Positions 1 through 12,464 of a stretch of DNA of 64,000 nucleotides are shown piece by piece. Location: NCBI RefSeq assembly GCF_024868665.1, contig NC_079897.1, positions 183,570-247,569 of the forward strand. The letters run 5' to 3'. Both the position numbers and the translations under genes were made by a program. The notes beneath the pieces are model-generated. The model did not search any database. It saw only the letters and a program-made list of their open reading frames with translations, and was not told the DNA's origin. The stretch is from Triplophysa rosa (lineage: Eukaryota; Chordata; Actinopteri; Cypriniformes; Nemacheilidae). Position 1 is the first letter of the stretch, and every line of letters starts with the position of its first letter.

Positions 1-387
1 CTGTTACTTCTCACTCGTAAACGAAATGAAAGATGAGGTCTCTTTTTCAACAAGTACAGAAACGGACACAATGTAAAGATCCTTACGAAAATAATAAAAT
101 AATGCAAGCTGATGGTTAAATGTAACAAAGACAAATTAACATTGTCATTTTTATTGCATGGAAAATGTCAAGCCCTGTTTACTCAGTTATTGTACTGCAA
201 GCACAGGTGTTTGGGTGCATTTTGTATCATTTATTGTTCCTTCAAATAAAAACGACTTCATTGCGTTTAATTCATGTCAGCACATCTCTAAAAACTGTAA
301 AACAAAAAAGTATTGCTTAGCTCTCATTCGCGTCACGTCAGCAAATAGCATTCCAGTTCCGGCTGTGAAGGGACGTGTCATTGGTTA

Positions 388-545
388 GATCTTCCACTGA
401 ACGAATACGCCCACACTGACCGAGTCGCTGTTGAGTCTGATCTCGTTCGTGAATGAATCGAACGAACTGGTACATGTCGTTCATGAAGGAATTGAACGAG
501 AGTGACACTGTAGGTCGGTCATTTAGCATGTGAGTCTCGTTCAGC
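388..545. repeat. degenerate repeat rich in GAACGAAT / TTCGTTCA
   Basis: Short repeated words related to TCGTTCATGAA and GAACGAACTGG run through this stretch. Similar words recur at 1420-1495 and at 11005-11100, next to ATGGGAA or TTCCCATCACTAC. I read these as ends of one family of non-autonomous DNA transposon, but I could not define both ends or a target-site duplication here. Confidence 0.35.
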
Positions 546-725
546 AGTCAGCAGAAAGCGGACGCAAAGCGCAGTTACAGGTAGGCTACTTTGCACGCTT
601 GTTTATTTAAAATACATAAACTTTAATAAAACATAATCCCAGATTTATGAATGTGTAAATGACCAAACAATTAACTTTTTAATTATGCAGAAAAGCCTTG
701 TGCGTTGGTCATCTGAACCACTTAT

Positions 726-1252
726 TGTCAGGACCCGGCCTCGAACTCGGGTCTCTGGTGTAAGGGATAATCACTACACCAGTCGAGCCACGTGGTATTA
801 GATGGAACCCAGAAGATATAGGCAGACACAGCAGATTGAGTATTCCAGTTTAATTAAATAAAAAGTCAAAAGCAAACGCAGGGTTTTCACAAAAGTAAAT
901 AATCCAAAAGGTGGAGAGGTAAATCCACAAAGTCCAAAATCAAAAAAACCTCGTGATCAAAAATAGAACACACTCAAAAAAGGCAGGGTTCACAGGGGAA
1001 CAAACACATACCAAAAAAAGGTCACTGTAGAAATCCAGTCTCGGGAAGCAGGCAAACAAGCAATAGTCCACATGGGTAGAACACACAAGGTTGAGTTCAG
1101 ACATACAAACTTAGTGCAAGGAACTGAGGAAAAAGTAAGGTTTAAGTACTACACGGGAAAACAAGGCACAGGTGAAAACAACTACTCAAATTAAACAGGG
1201 ATCAAAACCAGAACACAATGGGGACTCCTAGTGGCCAAAACAAAACATGACA
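726..1252 (-). mobile_element. LTR-like or non-autonomous element with a tRNA-Val-like end
   Basis: On the minus strand the segment begins TGTCATGTTTTG and ends GGTCCTGACA, so it has TG...CA termini like a solo LTR. Its last 60 bases resemble a tRNA: GGTGTAGTGATTATC looks like the A box of tRNA-Val, and GAGTTCGAGGCC looks like a degenerate B box. No 5-bp target duplication is visible (CTTAT on one side, GGCAG on the other). It could also be a composite of a SINE head and an unrelated repeat. No open reading frame is present. Confidence 0.35.
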
Positions 1253-1499
1253 GGCAGAATGGTGACACTTATTTAGACTTATTTTATTTATTTAATGAGT
1301 AGATCAGAGACACACATTTGAATAAAGCCTGTAATCAGTTTATACATCCATTAATACGTTCGTTGACATAACACAACTCTTTTTCGCCACCTGTTGGCGT
1401 ATTATAGAAATGGTCACTGAACGAATCATTTTGGTGAACGAACTGAAAAAGAACGAATCACTCAAATGAATCATAATTCCCATCACTACTGTTTGAGTG

Positions 1500-2790
1500 A
1501 AGCTATCGGCAAACACAAAAACTCAAGCGTCTTCCCAAAGACCCGTCAAAATAAAAGTCCCGTTAAATTGAACACTCAGACAAAAAAGACTTTAGTGAAC
1601 TATAGTATTTACTATTGAAAATTGTAGTGCCCTTATAATAAATTGATAAACACTGTATACTATAGTAAAGTTCAAAAACATGATAGTATCTTAAGAATTT
1701 TACTGCAGTTTACTATAGTAAATACTATGGTATACTACAGTAATTTATGTGGACAAATATACCACTATTGTATAGTAAAAAAGGAAAAACTAAAACAAAT
1801 TTAGGTAATCTAAAAACGATATGGCCCTAATTTATCCATCTGTATGTAACATGAATGTCTTTTGTCAGTTACCTGCCTTTTCATGATGAACTGCACTGCA
1901 CAGATGATTTATACTTGTGCTCCTACTGTTTGGCCTGTGCTACCAAACTTTAAACCTCTCTAGCTCCAGTGCTATGTGCAAAAAAAGTCTGCATTAATGT
2001 ACTGCATTCTGTATGCTACTACAGGGCACTGAGGTCAGTCACTCTTCTCCTGTTGGTTCTTTGCAATGCTGGCAAACGTAACCTTCCAGTTGACTTGCCA
2101 AATCACTTCCATTTGTTTTATTAATAAAGGATACTGGAAGTAAAATCAGTCTGGGTTATGACAAATACTTTGATTTTAATAGTCACACAGCAAGAATTTA
2201 AAATTTGTATAGGAAAAAGATGCATCGAGAATCATTTTATCATCGCATCGCAGCCCTCTGAATTGTAATCGAATCGCATTGTGACGTGCCTAGAGATTCC
2301 CACCCCTACCGATGGCCTTAAATTCAAATGAGAGCGTCTTCCATGTCTGGAATGGATGTATTCTTGAGTCTATAAGGTAACAATAATATAATAAGATAAC
2401 CTTGTGTGAAATGGGTTTGGCTAAAAGAACATTTTGGTTTCGTCTATACTACTAGGAACTTATACTATATTGACTGGGTTAAATAGAATTGCATTACTAA
2501 AAGGAGACTAAAATACAATTTAAAAAAAACTAGACGAAAACTAGAACTAGACGAAAATAGTCATGGATAATTCTGACTAAAATAAGACTAAAATGCTCAG
2601 ACTTTTAGTCGACTGAAACTTGACTAGACTAAAAAGAGTATGAACGTGACTAAAACTAATAAAGACTAAAATGACAGCTTGACACAAAGACTAGACTAAA
2701 ACTAAAATTAAAACAGGCCGCCAAAAATGAGTCACTGGCACTGTTATTTTGGGGGTCGCGGGCTGAAAAGTTTGGGAACCCGTGATCTAA
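1500..2790. repeat. cluster of old AT-rich interspersed repeats
   Basis: Three repeat textures follow one another. At 1580-1765 there are palindromic ACTATAGTA words. At 2220-2315 there is a degenerate ATCGCATCGCAGCC segment ending in GAGATTCCCACCCC. At 2430-2720 there is a GACTAAAA/TTTTAGTC-rich segment followed by GGGTCGCGGGCTGAAAAG and TTTGGGAACCC, which resembles the end of a decayed hAT element. No gene is supported anywhere in 1-3460. Confidence 0.4.
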
Positions 2791-3464
2791 ATGGCTGTGT
2801 TTAAAAGCGATCATCTGAGGAAAGTCATGTAGACATCTTCATTTAATAAGTTCTGACGCTGATTACATCTGGGGAATCATCTGTTAATAACGAATTAACC
2901 TGGCTCTCCGGAGAGCTAAAGTGACAGCTTCATGCTAAAGCAAAAGCTAACATCGACAGGGATTTTGAGAGTTGGCTCCGACATCTGAAAGGATTGCATT
3001 AACAGGTAAGACGTCACTATCGTGATTTATTTTTTTAAAGTCTTTGTTTTATGTAGTCAAAACAAAAGCGGCAGATGTATGTGTTCAGACGACATGTTTC
3101 AGATATATTACTTGTAGGACGTAGGCTAGGTGGTATTTTCCATGTTATTTCGAGTTTTTGTCTACATCAGGCAAAACGCGATATCAAACGCTAGAATTGA
3201 TTCTATATTAGTGATGTTTTTAAAGGTTTCGTGTTGAATCTGGCATAGACACGGTCACGTTGATGTACAGATGTGCTGATGCGGTGTGAGCAGTCAGTCA
3301 TTGAGCACAGAGCTCAGATTCATCCGCGCAGAGCAGCAGTGCCAAAGCACAACCCACGTAAAGAAAATAATTCTGCATATAACTGACATTTCATGTTTCA
3401 AACTGAGATGGCGACAAAGAGGCCAAAGTTAAGGACTGCCACTTCAATATGTGCATGAAGTAGA

Positions 3465-4251
3465 TCAACATGAGATAATTGTGTGACCTCTGACCTTATA
3501 CGAAGTCATGTCTGAATTCTCCTGCAGATCTTCATCAGAGACTGCATGCGTCTCATCATCCTGTCATCACAAACACACACATAAATGATATACAAACAAC
3601 CTCAGTGTCTAAGCTGTGTGTGTGTGCGTGCGTGCGTGCGTGCGTGCGTGTGTGTGTGTGATTGTTTTTCTATGGACTCTGCAAGTGGAACTGTAGAACT
3701 TAAACCAATCACAGGCTGAGTTTTCTGATCACTGTGTTTTTAAAACTCAACATTTTAAGTCCCGACCAGCAAAACAAAAAAAGTAAGACACACATATGAA
3801 TCAGTTTTTCACACACATGTAATGTACCTCAGACAGCTTGTCCTCCTGCTTGCCCATTTCTCTTCTGTGTCTCTCTCTCCACTGCTTGTGCTCCAGCACT
3901 CGGAGAACGTTGTCCTCCCCTATAGCCGCGTGGAATGCCAAGAAATCTGGCCAGTGTGTGAGGAGCTGCTTAAACACACACACCTGACACACATGCAGAC
4001 ACGTGATGTGTTTAAATGTTGTGTTGTGTTGCATCAGTCATCTGTGAACTGGTGTGCGATTGGTCAGACCTGTGCCTCTCTGAACACATATGGGCCGAGA
4101 GCTCGTCGAGAGCTCGTGATGTGCTGAGCAAGCTCGGGGGGGATGTGGATCTGCAGGGCAGGGGGGGTGGTGGAAGTGATGAAACGGCTGAAGATGATGG
4201 AGATCTTCTTCTGAATCATGACATCATCACAGTGAGAATGACACAGATCCT

Positions 4252-4289
<38 letters not shown>

Positions 4290-4836
4290 ACTCTGTCTCA
4301 CTGATAAATCACTGTAAGATCATTATAAGATCACTGCAAGATCATTCTAAGATCATTCTAAGATCATTCTAAGATCACTATAAGATCATTATAAGATCAC
4401 TGTAAGATCATTATAAGATCATTGCAAGATCATTATAAGATCACTGTAAGATCATTATAAGATCACTGTAAGATCATTATAAGATCATTCTAAGATCACT
4501 GTAAGATCATTATAAGATCACTGTAAGATCACTGTAAAAGTCTGTCTAATGCACACAAATGTAAGTCATGTATGAGTTTCATTTGATGGAGTAAAGTGTG
4601 ATTTATAATGTGTGCTTGTGTGTAGAGTCTCACCTTATACCTCTGAACCTCCAGCCAGAAGAGCAGATCATTCTCCAGCAGATCACCACAGACAGACAGA
4701 AACTTCTGGAACTGAAGACAGGTGACGGGGTTTAACAGAGCCTTACGCAGAGAGACAGACACCTCACACGAAGCCATCACACCACCTCCATTAACCTGCT
4801 GCTGTGACACACACACACACGCACACGCACACCACA

Positions 4837-4887
<51 letters not shown>

Positions 4888-5350
4888 CACAGACAGACAG
4901 ACAGACACTGATTTTAAAGTAGAGCATGACTTCAGACAGACACACATTTATGAATTGAAGAAAGTGTTTGATTCAGATATAACATTAAAGCAACACTTAA
5001 CACTTCATTTTCTGTTACACACTTCATACTATTTCTAGGTGTGTGTTTAGGTAAAATAATCATTTTTGTTTGATTCTGTGAACTACTAACAATATTTCTC
5101 CCAAATTTTAAATAAAATATTGTTTCTATTTGCATTTATTTTCAGAAACTGAAACAGGTGAAAACATGCTCTGTTTTTTTCAGACCTCAATTACTGCAAA
5201 GAAAACAAGTTCAGATTCACTTTTAAGCAACACAACACAGTAATATTTCAGCTGCTGAAGATGATGAGAACTCACCTGATAAAACTGTCGCCTTCTCCAG
5301 TGACTTACGACAGGCTGCTGCTCACACGCCACACCTGCAGCCTGACACTG

Positions 5351-5388
<38 letters not shown>

Positions 5389-8300
5389 GGCACATATATA
5401 AAGCAGTCGTGGCCCTAATGTTTAGAGAGTCGGACTCGTGACCAGAAGGTTGCCAGTTCGATTCCCAGGGCCGGCGGGTAACGACTGAGGTTCCCTTGAG
5501 CAAGGCACCTGACCCCTACTTGCTCCCCGGGCGCTGCAGTGATAGCTGCCCACTGCTCCGGGTGTACGTGTGGTCACCACTTGCTGTGCGTGTGTTCACT
5601 ACTCTCTGGATGGGTTAAATGCAGAGGTCACATTTCGGGTATGGGTCACCATATCTGACTAATAGGTCACTTTCACTTCACTTTCATAAAGGAATTAATA
5701 AATAAAATAGAAATATTTAGTTACTTTATGATGATGTTCAACTCAAGAGGAGTGATCTGTGATGTTGTGTTTACAGACACACACACACACACTGAATGTA
5801 ATGTTAATAAGAGGAGGGGATTTGATGTCACCTGTGGTTTGTGACGTGTGATAAATTCAGAGCTGGAGAGAAACAGCGGCAGCCAGTCAACTTCTAAACG
5901 CTTCTGAACCGCTGACTGCAACTCACTCAGAAGAGACACACACATAACACCAGCGGCCAACTGACACACACACACACACAGGTCATTCAGCAGGTTAATT
6001 TTTCTCTTTTTGTAAATAATTTCTGTGTGAAATATGTTTTGTGTATGAAGTGTGTGTGTACCCTCATCTGTTGATCTTTACTGGCAGGGCTGTTGGGTCC
6101 ACACAGAAAGTTGTTGTTGCAATATTTAGTTGTGATGTCTGTGTGTCTCTCCTTCATGAGTGCTTCATCACTGACAGGAGTTTTCTTCAGCTGCTCCACA
6201 TCCAAGCAGAACTGCAGATACACACTGTACACACACACACACACACACATACACACAGAGTGGATGTGTTTATTGACTGGTGTTCACTACACAATGAGAA
6301 AGCTCTCTACACACAGCGCTCTACCACCTGACTGAATTCTTCTCCAGGAAGGACAGAAAGTGTTGAAGTTGTGAACGGTTGCGGATCAGAGAATCCAGAC
6401 GAATCCCTCTGAAGCGATCTGGAACATTTGACCACAGGTCTGGAGCTCTGGTGACCTCTGCTGGTGCTGGAGGAGATCTGAACACCTGAAAGAGGAGCAA
6501 AACCCCATCACCTCCACACCTGCTCTTATCAATGACACTGCCATCACGTATAGAAACTACACAACAGATCACATGTGTTGTGTATGTGTGTTACCTGCGG
6601 CAGGTTTCTCTGGGTGTGTGTGTAGAGATTTTGCAGCGTGTGGAAGAGTTCAGTCTCAGCGTAACGCACCTCCGGTCTCTTCGTCACCTGTAAAACACAG
6701 TGATGTCACTTCCTGTGTTACGTGACGTTCAGAGAATGAGTGTGTGGTGTGATATTGACCCGCTTCAGTGATTCTGTCGTCTGATCTGAGAACAGTGTCC
6801 ACGGCTCCAGTAGGACGTTCAGCGCGTGTTCCTCCGCCTGATCAAATAGATCCTCAAACGGTGGAGTCAGTCGGGTCAGAACAGTCCTGCGGTTCTCCTC
6901 GCTCAAGACAACACTCATCTGAGCTCCACTGCACACATACACACCATACAGCAGCTGAAAACAAACAACACAACAGTTACACAACTGATCCAGCACTGAC
7001 CCTTATTATTATTTGGTCTATATGCACATGTGTGGGCATGCGCGTTTGCGTGTATATCTCGCTTGAGCTGTGTGTTTTGTACGCGTGCGTGTGTATATCC
7101 CACCTGAGCTGTGTGCGTGTGGACATGTTTTATATCCCAGTGGGGACCTAAACCTGAATGCACACCAACTCATGGGGACTCGTGTCACTGTGGGGACCAA
7201 AATTGAGGTCCTCATGGGCACAAAAGCTTATAAACTGTACAGAACGATAATTTTTGAAAATCTAAAAATGCAAAAAGTGTTCTATGATCTTTAGGTTTAG
7301 GGGTTGGGTTAGGGATAGGGGATAGAATATACAGTTTGTACAGTATAAAAAACATTACGCCTATGGACTGTCCCCACGGGGATAATAAAAATTACGTGCG
7401 TGTGTGTGTGTATCTCACCTGAGCTGTTTGTTGTACTCTGTAAGGATCAAATGTGCTCATACAGAAGAGCTGAATGTACTGTGACAGTTCTGAGCAGAAA
7501 TGAACAGCGTTCTCCCACAACTAAACACCCAAACACACACAGTATATCATGTGTTCATTCAGTTTACACACATCAAGAATTTTGTCTACAAACTACACAC
7601 AACAATATTAAAACAAGTAAATCCTTTTCCTTTACTGAAATCGTCTTGAGGTAAATAATAAGTAATACATTGGAGGCATTTGTAAGTGCCTTTGGATAAA
7701 AAAGCATTAAATGTAAACACACATGTAGTTATTGTGTTATTTTTGTGGGTGAAATGTGATCTCACCTGATTCCCTGAATTCTGACAGAAGTGTGTGAACA
7801 CAGATCCTGATCTGGATTCAGTGCGGAGAACATCCATCAACAAACACATCTGACTGCTGTCCACCTACACAAACATGATTATCACACAGACAAACATTAA
7901 CACGCACACACACACAAAGATATAACACACAAATATTATCACACAGACACACACACACAGGTGGGGGTTGTGTGTTACCCTGTTGTCAGTGCAGATGTGT
8001 GTGGTCACATGTGCAGGCGGATATGAGCGCCTGACATTCACACACGCACAACTCAATGTGAGTTCTGACACACACCAGTCATCACACAGACAGTGTGTAA
8101 AACGCTGACCCCTGAAACACACACAAACACTTCACTGTATTCACCTTAAATATCACAATACAGAAATATAAAGCTCAGGATACAGTCGTGTGTAAAAACC
8201 TCTTCTGTTCTTACTGTGACAAATAATAACATTACAAAACCAAAAACAATCTCAGTGCACATGTTACACTCTGAGGTTATAATCAGGTTTAGGGTCAGCC

Positions 8301-10580
8301 TGGGTTAGGGTCAGGCATGTAGTTCTGATGGTAACGGGCTAGAGATTGCATCGCGTCAATGTATGTCCTCATAAAGATAGCTGCGCAAACGTGTGTATGT
8401 GTGCGTTACCAGTATAACATCAGTATCTCCAGCAGCCGGGGCTGAACATCACATAGTTTGTCCTCCTGCCATCTGATGCTGCACTTTAATCCCAGACGAG
8501 AGAGAAGCTCCACATTCACAGACACTAGATACTGACCCCTCATCCACACTAAATACCTGCACACGCACGCACGCACGCACACACACACACACACACTTCG
8601 TATGAAGCACACAAGGCCTTTAGAACAAGACCTTTTGGTTCTAAATCTCAGGTGAAAATGATGATGTACAAATACCGAAATCCTCATGTTGAAGAGTCAG
8701 TAGTGTACACTACACAGTACACACTAAAGCACACACTGGCAGTGACATATATAGAAAAGTGTCAGTGTTTTATTGTAACAACCTTTAGGGTATCTCGGCT
8801 TTATATGCGGAAGTAAGGCATGATGTGTGATGGTGGTGAAGTGACCTGCTCTTGGTGTGTGTGTTGAGCGTCTTCAGTCGTTCAATATCCATCCACAGAC
8901 TCAGAATAACATCACCCTGAGCGCCGGACAGAGATCTCTTAAAGCACATGAACGTTTCTCTCGCTCCGCACACACGTGATGTCTCTGATGTTTGTGTCTT
9001 CACTGGCTCTGGATCTGCACAAGAAACATTCACAGACAGACTCGCTTCACTCCTCACGATTCATTTTCTTTTATGATCAGTCACGTGAGTCTCTGAAGAT
9101 CTGCAGAACTGAACGGACGTCGTTTCATTTCACTGTGACACTCACACGCTTGACTCTGTTGTATGTCGTCTACTGTCACGTGATGTTCTGGGGTCTGTGA
9201 ACCGCTGAGCTGACACACACATTTAGCCAATCTGTGCAAACACACAAAACCCTTCAACACACTCAAGAAAATCCATTACAACAACAACAACAGGTGTTTA
9301 CTGTTACACATTACACATTAAACATTATAAAACATTTGCTTTTCTTGTTTATAACATACATAACACCCACACACGAGCATGACATTTATTCATTATCATT
9401 TACGGTACCGTTACAAGGCCATGCTACTAGAGGATTAAAGCTGGAGTAAGCAAAGGAGAGAATGAACAACATGATTTTATTTATTTATTTATAGACACAA
9501 GACATAGACAACATGAATGTGTGATATTGTGTGTGTGTCACCTGTACTCAAAGTAAGAGTCGCTCTGTAGAAAGAATGCGAGTATGTCTCTCTTCAGCCA
9601 CTGAATGCATTCATCTCGGTCTAAACACTGCACAACAGAAAACACACCGTCACAACAACACATATGACACACCTGTGCGTGTGTGTGTACACGTACAGTG
9701 ACAGTGTAGCGGTTGTCTGGAAGCGGTTCAGCTGGGATCCAGTGAGGCTCAGACAGAGATTTTGACTGAAGTTCATGTAGAGACGATCTGATGTGACAGG
9801 AGCGATCTGCTGCCGTCTGATCCAACAACTCAAAACCTCCAGACATCCCATCATACCTCACTGCTGCACCAAACACCTGACAGACACACACACACAGAAA
9901 AGTATTAATCTGTGACACGTTCAAAGATAAAACACATTCATTCATTGATTCAGATGTTCAGAGCATCTATCATGACATATTTCACAGATTCATCAGAACT
10001 TTAGTCTCAAGGCTAAAATACACTACAAGACTTTTGCTCAGATTTCAGTCTGGATTTGTGGCAGAAAGTCTGTGCCAGTCTTTTCAGTCAGATTTGATCA
10101 CTTAGTGTGTTTCAAAAAGTCTGCAAGTGTGTGATGTCTAGTTAAAAAAGATTTTAAGTCTTGTAGTGTATTCCAGTCATTATTCTAAACACGATGTAAA
10201 GCAGCTCGTGTTTAATCCACGAGCTTTGAAATCTCTCATCTGAAGTTTTATAAGTAGAAACGTTTCTGCGGTCTGTCTAGTGTTGAGTTTACTATAGTAA
10301 AACAAGCGCTTGATTCTCACGGGCAGCATCAGAAAATCATTGAAGAATTCACTGAAGGTTTGATCAGAAGTCAGATGTTCCTCCTGTTTAAACACACACA
10401 CACAGAAACACACGATCAGATGAATTTTAACACAAACCATCACACACATCACATCATCAATCTCTACTCACAAAGTTGTCGCTCGTTATTTCCGCAAAAT
10501 TTGCGTCAAACACAGCGAAATAATTACGACAAACTGCTGACGAATAAAGTTTTAAACTCACCCGGAACCGCGCGAGACAT
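3465..10580 (-). CDS. rgs22: Regulator of G-protein signalling 22 (about 845 aa, 21 coding segments)
   Basis: RGS22 is a large multi-RGS-domain protein, mainly of testis and ciliated cells, that binds G-alpha subunits. Exons read, from the 5' end: 10562-10580, 10472-10533, 10321-10383, 9697-9876, 9542-9627, 9146-9231, 8846-9014, 8410-8556, 7979-8111, 7766-7863, 7419-7520, 6760-6954, 6595-6687, 6333-6485, 6062-6224, 5832-5960, 5276-5341, 4634-4796, 4069-4249, 3828-3983 and a tentative last exon 3465-3560. Diagnostic matches are SDSYFEYRLAK, SLWMDIERLK, PPFEDLFDQAEEH, CGPNSPAS, RKALLNPVT..QFQKF and TPPALQIHIP, all in family order. Most junctions keep frame. The protein is shorter than human RGS22 (about 1260 aa), mostly through a shortened tail and linkers. 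The first junction is odd (see the 28-nt intron finding), and the last exon is not conserved, so both ends are uncertain. A minus-strand X-box-like motif lies about 40 bp upstream. Confidence 0.85.
3622..3660. repeat. GT / GTGC microsatellite
   Basis: Alternating GTGT and four GTGC-type tetramers. It lies inside rgs22, in the intron before the last coding exon. Confidence 0.9.
4254..4282. repeat. (GA)n microsatellite
   Basis: About 13 GA dinucleotides in an rgs22 intron, immediately 5' of the exon at 4069-4249 on the gene's strand. There they supply a polypyrimidine tract ahead of the splice acceptor. Confidence 0.9.
4312..4540. repeat. minisatellite of about 11 bp, TAAGATCATTA / TAAGATCACTG
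   Basis: Roughly 20 tandem copies of an 11-base unit alternate between AAGATCATTAT and AAGATCACTGT variants. Every unit carries GATC. The array sits wholly inside an rgs22 intron and has no reading-frame role. Confidence 0.9.
4808..4908. repeat. (CA)n microsatellite followed by (CAGA)n
   Basis: An interrupted CA tract (interruptions GCAC and CACC) runs into five CAGA units. It is intronic in rgs22, just upstream of the exon at 4634-4796 on the coding strand. Confidence 0.9.
5400..5690 (+). mobile_element. tRNA-derived SINE
   Basis: The 5' part has RNA polymerase III promoter character: a degenerate A box, then the B box GTTCGATTCCC at about 5456. It is followed by the central body widely seen in teleost SINEs (TTGAGCAAGGCACCTGACCCC, then CTCCCCGGGCGCTGCAG, then GGGTTAAATGCAGAGG). 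It ends in a TCACTTCACTTTC tail. It lies in an rgs22 intron, antisense to the gene. I do not assign a named family. Confidence 0.75.
7136..7398 (+). repeat. dispersed repeat with GTGGGGAC / GTCCCCAC ends, copy 1
   Basis: The segment carries CCCAGTGGGGACC at its start and CTGTCCCCACGGGG at its end, with a middle segment rich in GGTTTAGGGGTTGGG and TGTACAG. Two other copies in opposite orientation occur at about 23860-24240 and 63105-63360. It is a non-coding repeat common in fish genomes; this copy lies in an rgs22 intron. Confidence 0.75.
8270..8400 (+). repeat. dispersed repeat (GGTTTAGGGTCAG ... CCTCATAAAGATAGC)
   Basis: A second copy lies in the opposite orientation at about 31050-31165, sharing CTGGTTAGGGT-like words, TGTAGTTCTGATGGT, GAGATTGCATCG and the stretch through TATGTCCTCATAAAG. 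The ends are not well defined. It is intronic in rgs22. Confidence 0.6.
10534..10561 (-). other. candidate 28-nt GT-AG intron of rgs22
   Basis: Between the only nearby in-frame ATG (10580) and a well-conserved first domain segment (ITSDNFEEHLTSD, continuing through the 10321 exon), the frame is broken unless these 28 bases are removed. They start GTGAGT and end CAGCAG. Removal gives a continuous frame of 27 codons ending in phase 0, as the next exon needs. Vertebrate introns are almost never this short, so an assembly indel or an unseen upstream ATG exon is also possible. Confidence 0.35.
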
Positions 10581-10616
10581 TCTGAAGAAAAGTTCAGTCA
10601 CGTTCAGTCTGATCGC

Positions 10617-10630
10617 GTTGTCATGGTGAT
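10617..10630 (-). promoter_or_regulatory. RFX X-box-like motif upstream of rgs22
   Basis: On the minus strand the sequence is ATCACCATGACAAC, which fits the RFX half-site pattern RYYNYY-N2-RRNRAC. It lies about 37 bases upstream of the proposed rgs22 start. RFX factors drive ciliary and testis genes, which suits RGS22, but the pattern is degenerate and chance matches are common. Confidence 0.4.
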
Positions 10631-11244
10631 CAAAGTCAAAACTCAAGATCAGACTTTCATGTTTCTACATCAGAAACTACCGTGGCCGAGAAGTGCAAAA
10701 CAAAACAACAAGTTGCAAAACTAAAAACAAATCTAAAAGCAAAATCAAAAATCAAAATGACAAATCTGAAAACGCAATATCAAATCCAAAAACAGAATAG
10801 CAAATCTTAAAACACAACAACAATTCGGGAAACAAAATAACAAGTCAGAAACCACATCGACAAGTCAGAAAGCAAAACGACAAGTCAGAAAACACAACGA
10901 CAAATCAGTCAAACCGGAGAAGGTAGGTATTTTGTTGAAATGGGATAGCTACTGCTGATTGGATGAAACTCCTGTCAATCAAGATATCCAGGACGCTAGT
11001 GATGGGAAGTTCGGATCATTTTACTGACTCGGACCTTTGAGTCTCGTTCAGCAAAATGAACGAATCTTTTTTCGAGTCATATCGTTCATTTCGTTCATTT
11101 TAGCAAAATATAATTAAAATGTTACATGTTACTTTCCTAACACATCTACTACTTATGCAAACGTTGATCACATTACAAACAATACAAAACTATAATGCTA
11201 TAAGAAACAGAAAAGATTAATTCATTGTTTACCTGGGTCTTTAC

Positions 11245-12435
11245 TCAACTCTCAACTCAACTTTATTTATATAGCGCTTTTACAATTTTCATTGTTACAA
11301 AGCAGCTGTACATGAGACATATTGACTATAAGCAAAATAATTAAAGTTGTACCTGCAGAAACAAGAAAAGGTTGAAAACACAGAAGACAGACATACCCAC
11401 ATACAAAACACTCCACACACACAATATGCACACGTACTAACACACATAGACATAGAGACACACACACACGGATGCGCACGCACGCACACACACACACACA
11501 ACACACACACACACACGTACGTACACAGACAAGTACGCACACACACACACGCTCAGTGAGAGCGCACATTTAGGATAAAGGAGAGAGAAGCACAGGTCAA
11601 ATATAACAGATAATAAATTCCTATATGCAATATTAATTAAGTAAAACTTTAAGATTCTAAAGCAGCCCCCCCGGTCAGGCAGATAGTGCAAAAACAGTAT
11701 GCAAACGGTGGCGAGGAACCCAAAACTCTAATCGAGAAAAAAAACCTCAGGAGAACCCAGGCCCAACCAGGGGATTCCAGTTCCCCTCTGGCAAAAGCTG
11801 CTGCCTCTGCACAAGCTCCAGAGAACTTGCACAACAAGGCTAAATAAAATAAATAAACTTAATAATAAAATAAATTATAGTTTAAGATTATCATTAATAA
11901 TCTAATAGCATTTGAAATTTTGTGGTGAAGACATGTCAAGAGACCGCGTCCTTCTTTATCCAGCTCTATCATCTCAGCTCTTGTCAGGTCCCCACTTCCC
12001 ATTCTCCGCTCTACCATCAGGTCAGGCCATGAACTGCATCCTGCTCGCTGTGGTAACCTTGGAACAATGAGACAAGACTGGCTGAGAGTAGAGTACTGTT
12101 CTGTACTCTTTGATGCAACAAGTACATCAGTTGTGTTTTTGGTTCCGGTTGATCTAACTAATGCAGCCTAAACCCTCAGAAGATTTATATTATGGAAGAG
12201 TAGTGTATGCAAGATTAAAAAGATGCGTCTTTAGTCTAGATTTAAACTGACAGAGTGTGTCTGCCTCCCGGACAGTGCAGGGAAGACTATTCCAAAGTTT
12301 AGGCGCTAGATAGGAAAAGGATCTACCACCTGCACTTGATTTTGAAATTCTAGGTATTACCAACTGACAGGACGCCTGAGAGCGTAATGCATGTGAAGGA
12401 CTGTAATACAAAAGGAGAAAACTTTAGTCTACGAT
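11245..12435 (-). mobile_element. 5'-truncated LINE fragment, reverse-transcriptase C-terminus plus 3' UTR
   Basis: On the minus strand, 12411 down to 12190 encodes a 73-residue tail containing SFSYLAPKLWNSLP and FKSRLKTHLF. This is the conserved C-terminal region of CR1/L2/Rex-like non-LTR retrotransposon ORF2 proteins. About 900 bp of 3' UTR follows, containing a CA-rich stretch and ending near 11260 in words related to AGCGCTATATAAATAAAG. Endonuclease and catalytic reverse-transcriptase motifs are absent. It is nested inside the foldback element. Confidence 0.75.
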
Positions 12436-12464
12436 TAGCTCACCACACCTCTTATCTGACAAGT

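Noticed and set aside
732..793. A functional tRNA-Val gene on the minus strand
   Set aside because: The A and B boxes are recognisable, but the acceptor stem and anticodon arm do not pair properly, and it is the terminal part of a repeat element.
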